Counted from the first letter of the stretch, positions 28,070-37,603 are shown. The stretch is 64,000 nt of DNA from Rhodocyclales bacterium (GCA_026399435.1 JAPLQX010000015.1:1-64000); one strand, 5' to 3'. Translations and numbers: made by a program. The notes: generated by a model from the sequence alone, not told the origin.

Positions 28070-29872
28070 CTAACGTGGTCTCCACCCGTATGCATGTACC
28101 GGCGTATGACCTTTTATTGATTGCGGCCCGACCGAAATCAGGTCACTGTTCGACTCGAGTGCATCGACGACATCCTTGGAGCAGACTATCTCGAATCCGA
28201 CATCTTTTGTCAGTCCTTCAAGGCGGGAAGCTACATTGGTAACGTCGCCTATCGCGGTGTAGTCATGTCTGCCCGATGAGCCTACCTGACCAATCACCGC
28301 ATCCCCGGCATGGAGTCCGACACCGATCTGGATCGGGGCGGCTCCCTCCTGCACCAAAGCTTCATTCAGCTTGACCACTTCACGCTGCATCCCCTTGGCG
28401 GCCAGAAGTGCCGATTCACAAGGATTGTGCAAACGCTTGGGGGCGCCGAAAATCGCCATGATGCCGTCGCCCATGAAGCAGACCACCGCACCTTCCTGAT
28501 GGTGAATCTGATCCACTACCCGATCGAAATAACGATTGAGCAGGGTAATCACCGCTTCTGGCGGAAGTGACTCGCTCAAAGTCGTGAACCCGCGAATATC
28601 GGCAAAGAGTACGCACACATATTTCCGCTCGCCCCCCAGGCCAGGGGAGAGTTTCCCCGACAAAATCTCGTGCATGACCACCGGGCTTACGGATCCCGAA
28701 AATGACCGTTTCAGGAACAAGCGTTCCTTCAGCTTGTTCAAGGCATCACGAGCAAGCGGCCCGATCAGCCCGATGCAGATGGCCGCATACACGCCACTGA
28801 GAGGCAGATACCAGCCTCGTCGAAAAAGCCAGGCGGAGCCGACAAAGGCACCGCCAAGCATGACAGCCAGGACCCCGCCCGCCAGAACGGGCCGCAAGCC
28901 TGCGAGCCACCCTGTCGATACCGACAAGATCAAAGCAGCGACAAGCCAGAGGGGTACATCCTTGATCAAGCCGTGATTCAGAATGCTGCGCAGCGCCTGG
29001 GCGTGAATCAGGACGCCCGGCGCAAGATTGCCGTTGTCCTCCCACGATGCGAGGTTCACTGGTTGAAGGATGGCATCGCTGGAGGGAAGCACCGAACCAA
29101 GCAGCACGGGTCTCCCTGCGAACATTTGCCCCAGCCTCACGTCGTCGCCAGCCTGGAGCGTGGCGAGTACTTCATGTATCGGGATATATGTGAATGGGGC
29201 GCCACGGGAGAAATCGATGATTCCCGGTTCCGGATCTTTGCCCAACTGCCGGCTTAATTGACCGACCATCGTCGGAACGACCGAAGCGTTTTCTCCGATT
29301 CGTTCATCGAAGCGCCTGACAACGTGATCCGCGTCTCGGGGGAACAGTGCCAGACCGGTTCCATCTTCTCCGGCAACCAGCTGGAATTTCCGGAAAAGGC
29401 CGCGCTGCTTGCCGGATGCCTCGACGGTAAGCGCCAGCACGACCGGAATTTCCTTCTTTGCCGCCAAAATGCCCATCATCAGCGCCTCGTCGCTGCCCGG
29501 CAAGACTTCGTTGTACGAATGATCCGGCAGTACCAGATCGAGCCCGACCGCGGTGGCTTTTCCGGCGGCAGCGGCGCGCAGGAACTCGCCAACATAGCGA
29601 TGCCAAAGGGTCAGTGGTTCAGGATACCGGGCAGCGCTTGCTTCATCGATGCCAACGACGACGACCTCATTGCTTACCGCAACGGGAAAGTATTCCCTCA
29701 GGACATTGGTCGTGGTGTCCAGTAATGCCAAATCGATCCTGGCTCCCAGCGAGGAAACCTGCAGCAGGCAGCCGAAAAAAGCACAGGCAAACACGCTTGC
29801 CAACTTTTCCAGCCATCCTCTTGTGAAGGCCGGGCTAGACATTGAATCCGGCGACTGAAATGAATCGCTCAT
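28070..29872 (-). CDS. CHASE2-domain adenylate cyclase
   Basis: A 600-residue membrane protein. One N-terminal membrane segment (near 25-45) precedes a periplasmic CHASE2 sensor (about 50-310). A cluster of membrane helices lies at about 320-385. The class III cyclase domain (about 420-595) has metal-binding Asp in LFADIRGFTTLSE and FMGDGIMAIFGAP. The Lys in GGERKYVCV, Thr in HDYTAIGDVTNVASR and the N/R pair there fit ATP-specific catalysis. GAGG seven bases upstream supports the start. It overlaps the kinase gene by 38 bp. Confidence 0.9.
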   Translation of the reverse strand: MSDSFQSPDSMSSPAFTRGWLEKLASVFACAFFGCLLQVSSLGARIDLALLDTTTNVLREYFPVAVSNEVVVVGIDEASAARYPEPLTLWHRYVGEFLRAAAAGKATAVGLDLVLPDHSYNEVLPGSDEALMMGILAAKKEIPVVLALTVEASGKQRGLFRKFQLVAGEDGTGLALFPRDADHVVRRFDERIGENASVVPTMVGQLSRQLGKDPEPGIIDFSRGAPFTYIPIHEVLATLQAGDDVRLGQMFAGRPVLLGSVLPSSDAILQPVNLASWEDNGNLAPGVLIHAQALRSILNHGLIKDVPLWLVAALILSVSTGWLAGLRPVLAGGVLAVMLGGAFVGSAWLFRRGWYLPLSGVYAAICIGLIGPLARDALNKLKERLFLKRSFSGSVSPVVMHEILSGKLSPGLGGERKYVCVLFADIRGFTTLSESLPPEAVITLLNRYFDRVVDQIHHQEGAVVCFMGDGIMAIFGAPKRLHNPCESALLAAKGMQREVVKLNEALVQEGAAPIQIGVGLHAGDAVIGQVGSSGRHDYTAIGDVTNVASRLEGLTKDVGFEIVCSKDVVDALESNSDLISVGPQSIKGHTPVHAYGWRPR

Positions 29873-31142
29873 CGGCTTTCCTCAGGCGACTGATCATCAC
29901 CCTGAGGAATGCGTTGGAAAAGCGCGCCTGTAGACCGCCTGAGGCCTGGCGCAACGATTCACCCTCAATTTCAATCATGCTCATCGACGAACCGGCCGTG
30001 ACCGTGGCCGAGCGCACGAACTGATTTTCATCGAGATAGGTCATTTCGCCAAAGCATTCGCCGGCGCACATTTTGTTGATGACGACTCCCTTCCTGGTAA
30101 CCTGGGCATCACCGCTGGTAATGACGAACAGACTCTTGCCGACGAAATCCTCTTCCACAATGATTTCGCCCGGTTCCTTCTTTTGCCAGTGGCTGATGCC
30201 GACGGTCTCCCACAATTCAATATCCGAAAACCCGGCGAAAAACGGCAGGCAGCGCAGCACATTGAAATGCGCACTGTCGAAATTGGCCTCTTCCGGTCTG
30301 GGCACCAGCGGCAATGCGATGGCCAGGTCATCACAAAAGTCTTTCCAGGTGTCGTAACGGACCGCCACGTCGCGGTGCATGGCACGGTGTACCGCGAAGC
30401 GGAGCGACGCAGGAATATCGTGCCGGCGCCTGTCCATGGGCACCGCGTCCTGGTTCAGCTTTTCGTAAATGAGCCCTTCGTGGGAATCTGCAGTGAATGG
30501 CAGCATTCCCGTCAGCAGCTGATAGGCCATGACCCCGACCGCATAGATATCGGACTTGAGCGTCGGGGTTTCCTTCCTGAACAGCTCAGGAGGCATGAAG
30601 GCCAGCGATCCGACGAAGAGCACTTGCGTAAATTCGGCATCGTTACAGTAGGCAGCCCCGAAGTCCGAAATTTTTATCGCGTTGTCTTCTCCCACCAGAA
30701 TATTTTCCGGTTTGATGTCCCGGTGCAGAACCCCTAGCTTGTTCGCATAGTCCAGGGCGTTGCAAACCTTGTAAAGGATGTCGATCACCCGATCGAGCGG
30801 CAACAGTTTCCCCGGAGCGGTGAATTGTTTCAGGGTACCGCCGGCAAGGTACTCCATGATCAGGTAATCGAAGTCATCGGTGCTGCCGGCTTCCATGACC
30901 TGAACAATGAAAGGGTGCAGGAGCTTTCCTGCCAGGCGCGTTTCATTGAGCCACATGTTGCGGTTTTGCCGGTCGGCTTCCGGATCGCCGGATTCCTTCC
31001 TGCGGATAATCTTGATCGCGACCTGTCGCTGTAAAAAGTTGTCGAACGCGAGATGTACCTCGCCATTGGCGCCTTTGCCCAATTCCTGAAGAATTTCGAA
31101 GCGGTTGCCGAAGTTTTCAGAATTGATGGTCATAAGTGGCAT
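29835..31142 (-). CDS. Ser/Thr protein kinase with C-terminal cyclic-nucleotide-binding domain
   Basis: An intact Hanks-type kinase domain (about residues 10-275): ELGKGANGEVHLA, VAIKIIRR with the ATP-binding Lys, VLHRDIKPENIL, KISDFGAAYC and FMPPELFRKE. Residues about 300-420 form a cyclic-nucleotide-binding fold with GEIIVEEDFVGKSLFVI and AGECFGEMTYLDE. No membrane segment, so cytoplasmic. The start is uncertain; a GTG at 31202 is possible, but a TATAAT only 18-23 bases before it would leave almost no leader, so an ATG at 31142 or 31133 is preferred. Co-transcription with the cyclase suggests cAMP made by one directly controls the other. Confidence 0.85.
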   Translation of the reverse strand: MPLMTINSENFGNRFEILQELGKGANGEVHLAFDNFLQRQVAIKIIRRKESGDPEADRQNRNMWLNETRLAGKLLHPFIVQVMEAGSTDDFDYLIMEYLAGGTLKQFTAPGKLLPLDRVIDILYKVCNALDYANKLGVLHRDIKPENILVGEDNAIKISDFGAAYCNDAEFTQVLFVGSLAFMPPELFRKETPTLKSDIYAVGVMAYQLLTGMLPFTADSHEGLIYEKLNQDAVPMDRRRHDIPASLRFAVHRAMHRDVAVRYDTWKDFCDDLAIALPLVPRPEEANFDSAHFNVLRCLPFFAGFSDIELWETVGISHWQKKEPGEIIVEEDFVGKSLFVITSGDAQVTRKGVVINKMCAGECFGEMTYLDENQFVRSATVTAGSSMSMIEIEGESLRQASGGLQARFSNAFLRVMISRLRKADERFISVAGFNV

Positions 31143-31558
31143 TCGATTGCGCGCAGCAGGCTCGGTCTTCCGGATCGCTACCGACAGTCCGATCAAGGTC
31201 ACCCACTTTCACGGAGCGCATTATAGGGTCGGGATCGAGTCCATCCCGGACGTCTCGATGTTTCGCTGGCCTTGGCCCGTGCAGGGATGATGGCTTCGCC
31301 CCCGATAATGGCTGTGCAGTTCGCACATGATATGGGAATCGCTATTGGCCAATTCGTTGCACGCCCCGAATTTGTATAAGAATAGTTGAGAGTATGCAGG
31401 TAGACGCCGGCAGTGTGTCCGCTTTCTGGCGCAAAGCCGACCACGAACTCCAAGCTTGAGAAGCGCCACGGCCAAGGCCTGCGGCAACGTGGCGATCTGC
31501 AAAGGCAGCAATGCAAAGCGAGCTCCATACCGCATAATTCTGCCTCTCCCTTCCATCG
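31143..31558. other. Intergenic region between the kinase operon and nnrS
   Basis: About 416 bp between divergent genes. A perfect minus-strand TATAAT lies at 31220-31225 without a convincing -35; it may be the kinase promoter. No operator, RNA or repeat was recognised, and no FNR- or NnrR-type box was seen before nnrS. Confidence 0.35.
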
Positions 31559-32740
31559 ATGAACCAAACCTTGACCTCATCGCTACTATGGGCCAGTGCC
31601 TTCCGGCCCTTCTATTTTCTCGGTGCGCTCTATGCGCCGCTGCTGGTCGCGGTCTGGCTCGGGGCATTTCTCGGATTATGGAGCCTGCCCTCGGGCCAGC
31701 TGCTTAAACTGCAACACGGCCACGAGTTCATCTTCGGCTTCTCGGCCGCGATCATCACGGGCATCGTGTTGACGGCGCTGCCAAGCTGGGCAGGCACCGA
31801 GGAAATCCTCGGGCGCCGGCTGGTCCTGCTGGTCGCGCTGTGGCTCCTCGGACGCATCGCGTTCTGGGCCTCGCCCTGGCTGCCGGCGCTGCTGCCGGCA
31901 CTGGTCGACTGCCTGCTCTTCCCCACCATGTTCATCATGCTCGCACCGCAGTTGCTGCGTGCCGCCAACCGGCTCTACCTGCTGCTGCTGCCCATTCTGT
32001 TCGCGTTGTTCGCCGCCAACCTGATCTATCACCATGGCCTGCTCACGGCGAACGACACCGAAGCCTGGCTCGCACTGCGCCTCGCCGTCTATGCAATCGT
32101 CGTGCTGTATGTCCTCAAGGGTGGCGTGCTGACACCGATTTTCACCGGCAACGCCCTGCGCGAAAAAGGCCGCGGCGAACCGGCGCCGTTCAACATGACG
32201 CTGGAGATTGCCGCCGTCGCCACGCTGCTCCTGCTCGCCGTGCTTGACCTGGCCGCCGCTCCGGCGCCATGGACCGGCTGCGCGGCCCTGGCCTGCGCGC
32301 TGCTGTACGGCTGGCGATGTGCGCGCTGGCAAGGCTGGCGCGTGGCCGACGTGCCGCTGGTGCTGGTCATGCATCTGGGCTTCGCCTGGCTGGTGCTGGC
32401 CTTCGCCCTCAAGGCCGCCGCCGAGCTGACCGGCATCGTTCCCGAAGCCGCGTGGCTGCATGCCTTCACGGTCGGCAGCCTCGGTCTGATGATGCTGGGA
32501 CTGATGACCCGCGTCAGCCTGCGCCACACCGGGCGCCCGCTGGTAGTACCGCCTGCCATGCTGGTTGCCTACGCGCTGATGTTCGTTGCCGCCCTGCTGC
32601 GCTTGGCAGCCACCGTCCATGGCCTGGGCAATGCAGTGGTCGCGCTCGCCGCCGCGCTTTGGGCCGCCGCGTTCATGCTCTATTTCCTCGTGTTCTGTAA
32701 AACGCTCGTGACGCCGAGCGCACCGCGTTCCTCACCATGA
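31559..32740 (+). CDS. nnrS: NnrS-family haem-copper membrane protein
   Basis: A 393-residue polytopic protein with about 12 hydrophobic segments. ASAFRPFYFLGALYA at the N-terminus, HGHEFIFGFSAAIITG, LIYHHGLL and GLMTRVSLRHTGRPL match NnrS, with the conserved His residues present. NnrS is associated with denitrification and eases nitrosative stress. It suggests the host respires nitrogen oxides, consistent with anaerobic aromatic catabolism. It overlaps the following ligase gene by 4 bp. Confidence 0.9.
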   Translation: MNQTLTSSLLWASAFRPFYFLGALYAPLLVAVWLGAFLGLWSLPSGQLLKLQHGHEFIFGFSAAIITGIVLTALPSWAGTEEILGRRLVLLVALWLLGRIAFWASPWLPALLPALVDCLLFPTMFIMLAPQLLRAANRLYLLLLPILFALFAANLIYHHGLLTANDTEAWLALRLAVYAIVVLYVLKGGVLTPIFTGNALREKGRGEPAPFNMTLEIAAVATLLLLAVLDLAAAPAPWTGCAALACALLYGWRCARWQGWRVADVPLVLVMHLGFAWLVLAFALKAAAELTGIVPEAAWLHAFTVGSLGLMMLGLMTRVSLRHTGRPLVVPPAMLVAYALMFVAALLRLAATVHGLGNAVVALAAALWAAAFMLYFLVFCKTLVTPSAPRSSP

Positions 32741-34263
32741 GCGTCAACGTCGCCCATCTCCTCGCCCGCGCCGCGCAGACTTACCCGCAGCGGCCCGCAC
32801 TGGCCCATGGACAGCGCCTGCTGGCAAGCTATGCCGAACTGGCCGCGCGCGTGGGCCACCTTGCCGCCGGCCTGGCGGAGCGGCTGCAAGCCAACGATCG
32901 CGTCGGCCTGGTGATGAAAAACTGCCCGCAGTACGTCGAGCTGATGTTCGCCTGCTGGCACGCGGGGCTGGTCGTCGTGCCGATCAACGCCAAGCTGCAC
33001 CCGAAGGAACTGGAATTCATCCTGGCCGACAGCGGCGCCCGCCTGTGCTTTGCCACTGCCGACTTGTACTCCGCACTCACCCCGCTCGCCGGCGCCGGTC
33101 TGGAACAGGTGATCGACGTCGACGGCCGAGATTACGCGGAGCTTTTTGCCGCGACCGCGATACCTATCGCGCCGCGCACGACAGACGATGCGGCCTGGCT
33201 GTTCTATACCAGCGGCACCACCGGCCGGCCCAAGGGCGTGACCCTGACCATGCGCAACCTGATGGCGGCGATCCTCAACTATTTGTCCGACGTCGACAGC
33301 ATCGCACCGGGCGACGCCATTCTCCACGCCGCGCCGATGTCGCACGGCTCGGGCTTCTACATGCTGCCCCACGTCGCCCGCGCCGGCCTCAATGTGGTGC
33401 CCGAATCGGGCGGTTTCGATCCCGCCGAAATTTACGCGCTGCTGCAGGCGCACCGCGGCGTCAGCCTGTTCGCGGCACCGACCATGGTCAAGCGTCTGGT
33501 CGAGCACCCCGGCGAGGCCGACACCACCGGACTCAAGACCATCATCTACGGCGGCGGACCGATGTACGTGGCCGACTGCAAGGCGGCGCTGCAGCGCTTC
33601 GGCTTCAAGCTGGCACAGATTTACGGCCAGGGCGAATCGCCGATGACCATCACCTGCCTCGACAAGACCCTGCACGCCGACACCGCGCACCCGCGCTACG
33701 AGCAGCGCCTGGCCTCCGTCGGCCATGCCTTCACCGGGGTCGAGGTCAGGGTCGCCGACGCCGACGACCGGCCCCTGCCCGCGGGCGAGATCGGCGAAAT
33801 CCTGGTGCGCGGCGACACGGTCATGGCCGGCTACTGGAACAATCCCGGCGCCACTGCCGAAACCCTGCGCAACGGCTGGCTGCACACGGGCGACGTCGGC
33901 AGCCTGGACGAAGACGGCTTCCTCACGCTGAAAGACCGTAGCAAGGATGTGATCATCTCCGGCGGCTCCAACATCTATCCGCGCGAAGTCGAGGAAGTGC
34001 TGCTGCGCCATCCGGCGGTCAGCGAGGTTTCAGTGGTGGGCCAGGCCGACCCCGAATGGGGCGAGATCGTGATCGCCTTCATCGTCCCGCGCGGGCATGC
34101 GCCCGACGGCACCGAACTCGATGACCTCTGCCTCGATAACATCGCCCGCTTCAAGCGGCCCAAGCGCTATGTCGTGGTAGATTCGCTGCCGAAGAACAAT
34201 ACCGGCAAGGTGCTGAAGACGCGGCTGCGCGAACTGCTGGCAGTAAAGAGCCCGCCTGGTTGA
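32737..34263 (+). CDS. AMP-forming acyl-CoA ligase, substrate unknown
   Basis: A class I adenylate-forming enzyme (508 residues): FYTSGTTGRPKGVTLTMRNL, YGQGESPMTITC, HTGDVGSLDEDGFLTLKDRS and LPKNNTGKVLKTRLRE with the catalytic Lys. It resembles long-chain or aromatic acyl-CoA ligases but nothing visible fixes the substrate. ATGA overlap with nnrS implies coupling. It could activate a side-chain acid or an aromatic acid; no operator motif links it to the iaa regulon. Confidence 0.82.
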   Translation: MSVNVAHLLARAAQTYPQRPALAHGQRLLASYAELAARVGHLAAGLAERLQANDRVGLVMKNCPQYVELMFACWHAGLVVVPINAKLHPKELEFILADSGARLCFATADLYSALTPLAGAGLEQVIDVDGRDYAELFAATAIPIAPRTTDDAAWLFYTSGTTGRPKGVTLTMRNLMAAILNYLSDVDSIAPGDAILHAAPMSHGSGFYMLPHVARAGLNVVPESGGFDPAEIYALLQAHRGVSLFAAPTMVKRLVEHPGEADTTGLKTIIYGGGPMYVADCKAALQRFGFKLAQIYGQGESPMTITCLDKTLHADTAHPRYEQRLASVGHAFTGVEVRVADADDRPLPAGEIGEILVRGDTVMAGYWNNPGATAETLRNGWLHTGDVGSLDEDGFLTLKDRSKDVIISGGSNIYPREVEEVLLRHPAVSEVSVVGQADPEWGEIVIAFIVPRGHAPDGTELDDLCLDNIARFKRPKRYVVVDSLPKNNTGKVLKTRLRELLAVKSPPG

Positions 34264-34342
34264 AACGGGCGCGCAGAATTTCGATTCATGCTGGTAATCT
34301 GGCGTCTGGACCCATCTCAATCATTGAAGCCAGAACTTCATC

Positions 34343-35347
34343 ATGACCCCGAGCCAGATCGTCAAATTTCTTGACCAGCACGTCATAGGCCAGGACGAGG
34401 CAAAGCGCCAGCTGGCTGTCGCCGTCTACACCCATTACCGGAAGATCGAACTCGCCGCGCCCGCCAAGGTGGAAATCGTCAAGAGCAATGTTCTCCTGAT
34501 CGGTCCCACCGGCACCGGCAAGACGCTGCTGTGCGAGACGCTTTCCCGGGTGCTGCAGGTACCCTTCGTCACAGCCAACGCCACTTCGCTGGCGCAGAGC
34601 GAATACGTGAACGAAGAAATCGAGGCGATTCTGCAGCGGCTCATCGACAAGGCCGAGGGCGACATCGGGCGGGCCCAGCGCGGCATCGTTTTCATCGACG
34701 AGATCGACAAGCTCAAGGCCATCAGCAGCAAGCACGGGCAGGCGCCCGGAACTTCCGGCGAAGGCGTCCAGCATGCGCTGTTGAAGATCATGGAGGGCGT
34801 GCCGGTCAAGATCAAGGACGCGCGCTACATCGACACCACCCAGATTCTCTTCATCTGCGGCGGGGCCTTCGTCGGAATCGACGAGATTCTCGCCAAGACC
34901 CATTCCTTCGGCTTCATCTCGACATCGGACGATGACAATCCGAAGCTGCTTGAGCGTCTCAACACGCGTGTCAAGCCGACCGACCTGTTCGAGTTCGGAC
35001 TGATTCAGGAGTTCGCCGGCCGCCTGCCGATCGTCGCCCACGTCAAGCCGCTGTCGCGCGAGATGATGGTCAGGATCATGACCGAACCACAAAACTCGAT
35101 CTACAAACAATACCGCCAGATGCTGCAAAACAACGATGTGGAGCTGACGATCGAGCCACTGGTGTTCGAGCAGATCGCCGACCTCGCGATGGAGTACCGC
35201 GTCGGCGCGCGCAGCCTGCGGGGGATCTTCGAGGAAATGCTGACGCCGGTCATGTACCTGGTACCGGACCATCCCGAAGTACGCCAGGTCAGAATCGCCT
35301 CCTTGTTCGAAGACCCGAGATTCATCGGAAGCCGCCCATCGGCCTAG
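34343..35347 (+). CDS. ClpX-like AAA+ ATPase with degenerate functional loops
   Basis: The AAA+ core of ClpX is clear: Walker A LLIGPTGTGKT, Walker B IVFIDEIDKL, SGEGVQHALLKIMEG, FICGGAFVGIDEIL and sensor-2 VGARSLRGIFEEML. At 334 residues it lacks ClpX's N-terminal zinc-binding domain. The pore-1 loop GYVG is EYVN (LAQSEYVNEEIEA), the RKH loop is missing (EGVPVKIKDARYIDTT) and the ClpP-docking IGF-type loop reads SFGFIST. It is therefore probably not a normal ClpP unfoldase; it may remodel specific proteins. Encoded alone before a UspA gene. ClpX ancestry certain, role unknown. Confidence 0.85.
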   Translation: MTPSQIVKFLDQHVIGQDEAKRQLAVAVYTHYRKIELAAPAKVEIVKSNVLLIGPTGTGKTLLCETLSRVLQVPFVTANATSLAQSEYVNEEIEAILQRLIDKAEGDIGRAQRGIVFIDEIDKLKAISSKHGQAPGTSGEGVQHALLKIMEGVPVKIKDARYIDTTQILFICGGAFVGIDEILAKTHSFGFISTSDDDNPKLLERLNTRVKPTDLFEFGLIQEFAGRLPIVAHVKPLSREMMVRIMTEPQNSIYKQYRQMLQNNDVELTIEPLVFEQIADLAMEYRVGARSLRGIFEEMLTPVMYLVPDHPEVRQVRIASLFEDPRFIGSRPSA

Positions 35348-35395
35348 CGCCAGCGTCTGCTGCACGCGGACTTCTTCGCAGGAAATTTCCCAGTC

Positions 35396-35401
35396 TATAA
35401 T
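35396..35401 (+). promoter_or_regulatory. Putative -10 element of the uspA gene
   Basis: A perfect TATAAT 25 bp before the UspA ATG, with TTCTTC as a weak -35 at 18 bp. AGGAG at 35413-35417 is the ribosome site. Confidence 0.35.
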
Positions 35402-35426
35402 TCCCCAAAAACAGGAGTCGAAAATC

Positions 35427-36239
35427 ATGCCGCTGAAGAACTTGATGGTCCATCTGGATCAGGGTGAACGAACTGCCGCAAGACTCGAACTGGCGGTAAC
35501 GCTTGCACGCAAGCATCACGCCCGGCTGACGGGCGTATTCGGGCAGCGGGCCGAGGCGCAACGAGTGGGCGTGGTCGCCTCGTGGCCCAGCCAGGAATAC
35601 GTCGCAGCCCGCGACGCCAGCAAGGCTGCATTCGAAAAAGCCGCTGCCGGCCTGCCCAAGGCAGAATGGCGCGACATCAATCGCGGCAGCGATACCGAAG
35701 TGCTGCGCCACGTCACCGACCTTGCCCGCCATGCCGACCTGGTGATACTCGGCCAGCATGACGACAGGATCAAGAGCCATGTGCCGGAGGATCTGGTCAG
35801 CGAGGTGATCCTCAATTGCGGCCGTCCGGTGCTGATCCTTCCCTACATCGGAACGTATCCCGAAGTCGGCAAGCATCCGCTGATCGCATGGAACGACGGC
35901 CGCGAAGCGGCCCATGCGCTCAACGACGCCCTGCCCCTGATCGAGGGCTGCAAGGAAGCGGTTGTCGTGTCCTTTGCCGCCCGCCACGAGGATGGCCAGG
36001 CATCCTGCGCAGAGGTGGCGCGCCATCTTGACGCCCACGGCATCAAATCGCGTACGGAAGTGCTGGTGGTGGAGGACGTCGGCATCATGGACATGCTGCT
36101 GAACCGGGTCACCGACCGCGACGCCGACCTGCTGGTCATGGGCGCCCACGGCCACATCGGCTTCCCCTTCATCAGCCGCGGCGCCGGCACGCGCTACATC
36201 CTGCGGCACATGACCGTGCCCGTGCTGATGTCCAACTGA
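35427..36239 (+). CDS. Tandem universal stress protein
   Basis: A 270-residue protein with two UspA-like repeats. The second half ends DADLLVMGAHGHIGFPFISRGAGTRYIL, the usual nucleotide-binding G-rich loop (GxxGH-like). The first half has ADLVILGQHDDR, a degenerate version. Such proteins respond to starvation or oxygen change and bind ATP in the cytoplasm. A TATAAT is 25 bp before the ATG. It follows the ClpX-like gene but probably has its own promoter. Confidence 0.88.
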   Translation: MPLKNLMVHLDQGERTAARLELAVTLARKHHARLTGVFGQRAEAQRVGVVASWPSQEYVAARDASKAAFEKAAAGLPKAEWRDINRGSDTEVLRHVTDLARHADLVILGQHDDRIKSHVPEDLVSEVILNCGRPVLILPYIGTYPEVGKHPLIAWNDGREAAHALNDALPLIEGCKEAVVVSFAARHEDGQASCAEVARHLDAHGIKSRTEVLVVEDVGIMDMLLNRVTDRDADLLVMGAHGHIGFPFISRGAGTRYILRHMTVPVLMSN

Positions 36240-36485
36240 CAGCCGGTCGGGGGGCGGGCTGCGCTCGTGGCCCGATCCCGTCACGGCGGCGCTTCGCTGC
36301 TCCGTTCTTGTCCCTGGCAGCCCCTAACTCGCGGGTAGACTGCGCACTGCATGGCGCGCCCGAGAGGACGAAGCCGGGCAATGGGCCGAGGTGGTTTCGG
36401 TGACCTCACTGACTGCGATGTGCCCAAAGCGGAAGTAGCCAGCCTGGGAAGGCAGACGTTCGAGGTGGAGGGACGGTGCACGGCT

Positions 36486-36965
36486 TCATCGCGCGGCATC
36501 CGGTGGAATGATGGGTTGGACATCGGCCGAATACCTGGCTACAAGGCGCTTAATTTCAGGAAGAATCTTTGCGTCCCAATTCTTGGTGCCATAGAACGTA
36601 GCCACGCGGATCTTATTCACATAGAACCCCCACCCTGGGCGGCCTAGATTTTTTTCCTCACCACGGTCTATGCGTTCTTTGAGCCACTTTATGTCTGATG
36701 CAAAGTATTCGTCGGTATATGGATCAGCTAGCCTCGCGTTCTTGATTACTCGGTAGGTGAGCTTTTTGAACTCTTCCGAACTCGTCAGGCCACTTTCCAT
36801 TCCCGACCACGAGCTTTCCCAGTAGGTGCACCAAGTACAGTCCTTTGAACTCCAGTACACCAGTAAGAGTTCAGGCTTCGACGCGGCTTGTGTGTCAGCG
36901 AGAACGGAGAACTGAGCCCCGCAAGTGGCTAACAGCACTAGCAGACTAGCAATCCAGCGATTCAT
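36486..36965 (-). CDS. Exported thioredoxin-fold protein with CTWC motif
   Basis: The protein has a signal peptide (MNRWIASLLVLLATCGAQFS) and a thioredoxin-like active site, YWSSKDCTWCTYWESSW, with a CxxC pair at about residues 43-46. About 159 residues from ATG 36965, supported by GAGGG just upstream. It probably acts as a periplasmic thiol oxidoreductase or dithiol carrier. It is the last of four minus-strand exported proteins in a lower-GC block. Exact family not recognised. Confidence 0.7.
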   Translation of the reverse strand: MNRWIASLLVLLATCGAQFSVLADTQAASKPELLLVYWSSKDCTWCTYWESSWSGMESGLTSSEEFKKLTYRVIKNARLADPYTDEYFASDIKWLKERIDRGEEKNLGRPGWGFYVNKIRVATFYGTKNWDAKILPEIKRLVARYSADVQPIIPPDAAR

Positions 36966-37039
36966 TGCGTCCCTCAAATGCAATTCATGTCCAACCGGGG
37001 AATAGCATCAGCGCGGCTCTTGCGCAGCCGTGAAGTTGG

Positions 37040-37603
37040 TTACCAACTACCGCTTTCGGGTTTCTTCCATTCGAGATTTGCACCGGTCCATGCGTTGGTA
37101 CCGCCACGATACCAAATGACATCTTTATATCCGGCTTCGAGCGCGTGCAGAGCTGCGTTGTAGGAGAGCCAGCACTCGGAGCTGAGACATAGAAAAACGA
37201 TCGGCCGGGTCTTGTCACCGCCGGTAAGTCTTTCTAACGCAGTGGAGAATCTACTTGTCTCTGCAGCGAAAAACTGGCCATCACCGGCTCCAGGCATCCA
37301 GACTGCACCGGGAATTGATTTTCGAGTCTTGGACTCGAGAACATCTACAACCACTATGTTCTTGTTTGTTTCGAGAAGTACCTTGAGTTCGATCGTCCTT
37401 ATCACCCGTGCGCCGGGAATGGACGTAGGCGTCGGCGCATGGTACAGCGGCCCTCTTTTTGGCGTCGTTGTCGCTTCGATACTCCAATCCTTATCCTCCA
37501 AGGAGAAGGCCGCTATCGGCGGTGGTAACCGCGGAAACGGGACTTGCCCCAAGGCAAGAGCCGGAAAGAGGCAAAACAAGAATGAGACAAGTGTACGAAG
37601 CAT
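37040..37603 (-). CDS. Exported rhodanese-like protein with Cx4CW motif
   Basis: A 187-residue protein with signal peptide (MLRTLVSFLFCLFPALALG). Its rhodanese-like core has VVDVLESKTRKSIPGAVWMP and an active-site loop FLCLSSECWLSYNAALHALE, then GYKDVIWYRGGTNAW. The loop resembles the CxxCW-type proteins associated with PQQ-dependent catabolism, with an extra residue between the cysteines. Likely periplasmic sulfur or thiol chemistry. Encoded 74 bp upstream of the thioredoxin-fold gene, suggesting a shared redox task. Confidence 0.75.
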   Translation of the reverse strand: MLRTLVSFLFCLFPALALGQVPFPRLPPPIAAFSLEDKDWSIEATTTPKRGPLYHAPTPTSIPGARVIRTIELKVLLETNKNIVVVDVLESKTRKSIPGAVWMPGAGDGQFFAAETSRFSTALERLTGGDKTRPIVFLCLSSECWLSYNAALHALEAGYKDVIWYRGGTNAWTGANLEWKKPESGSW

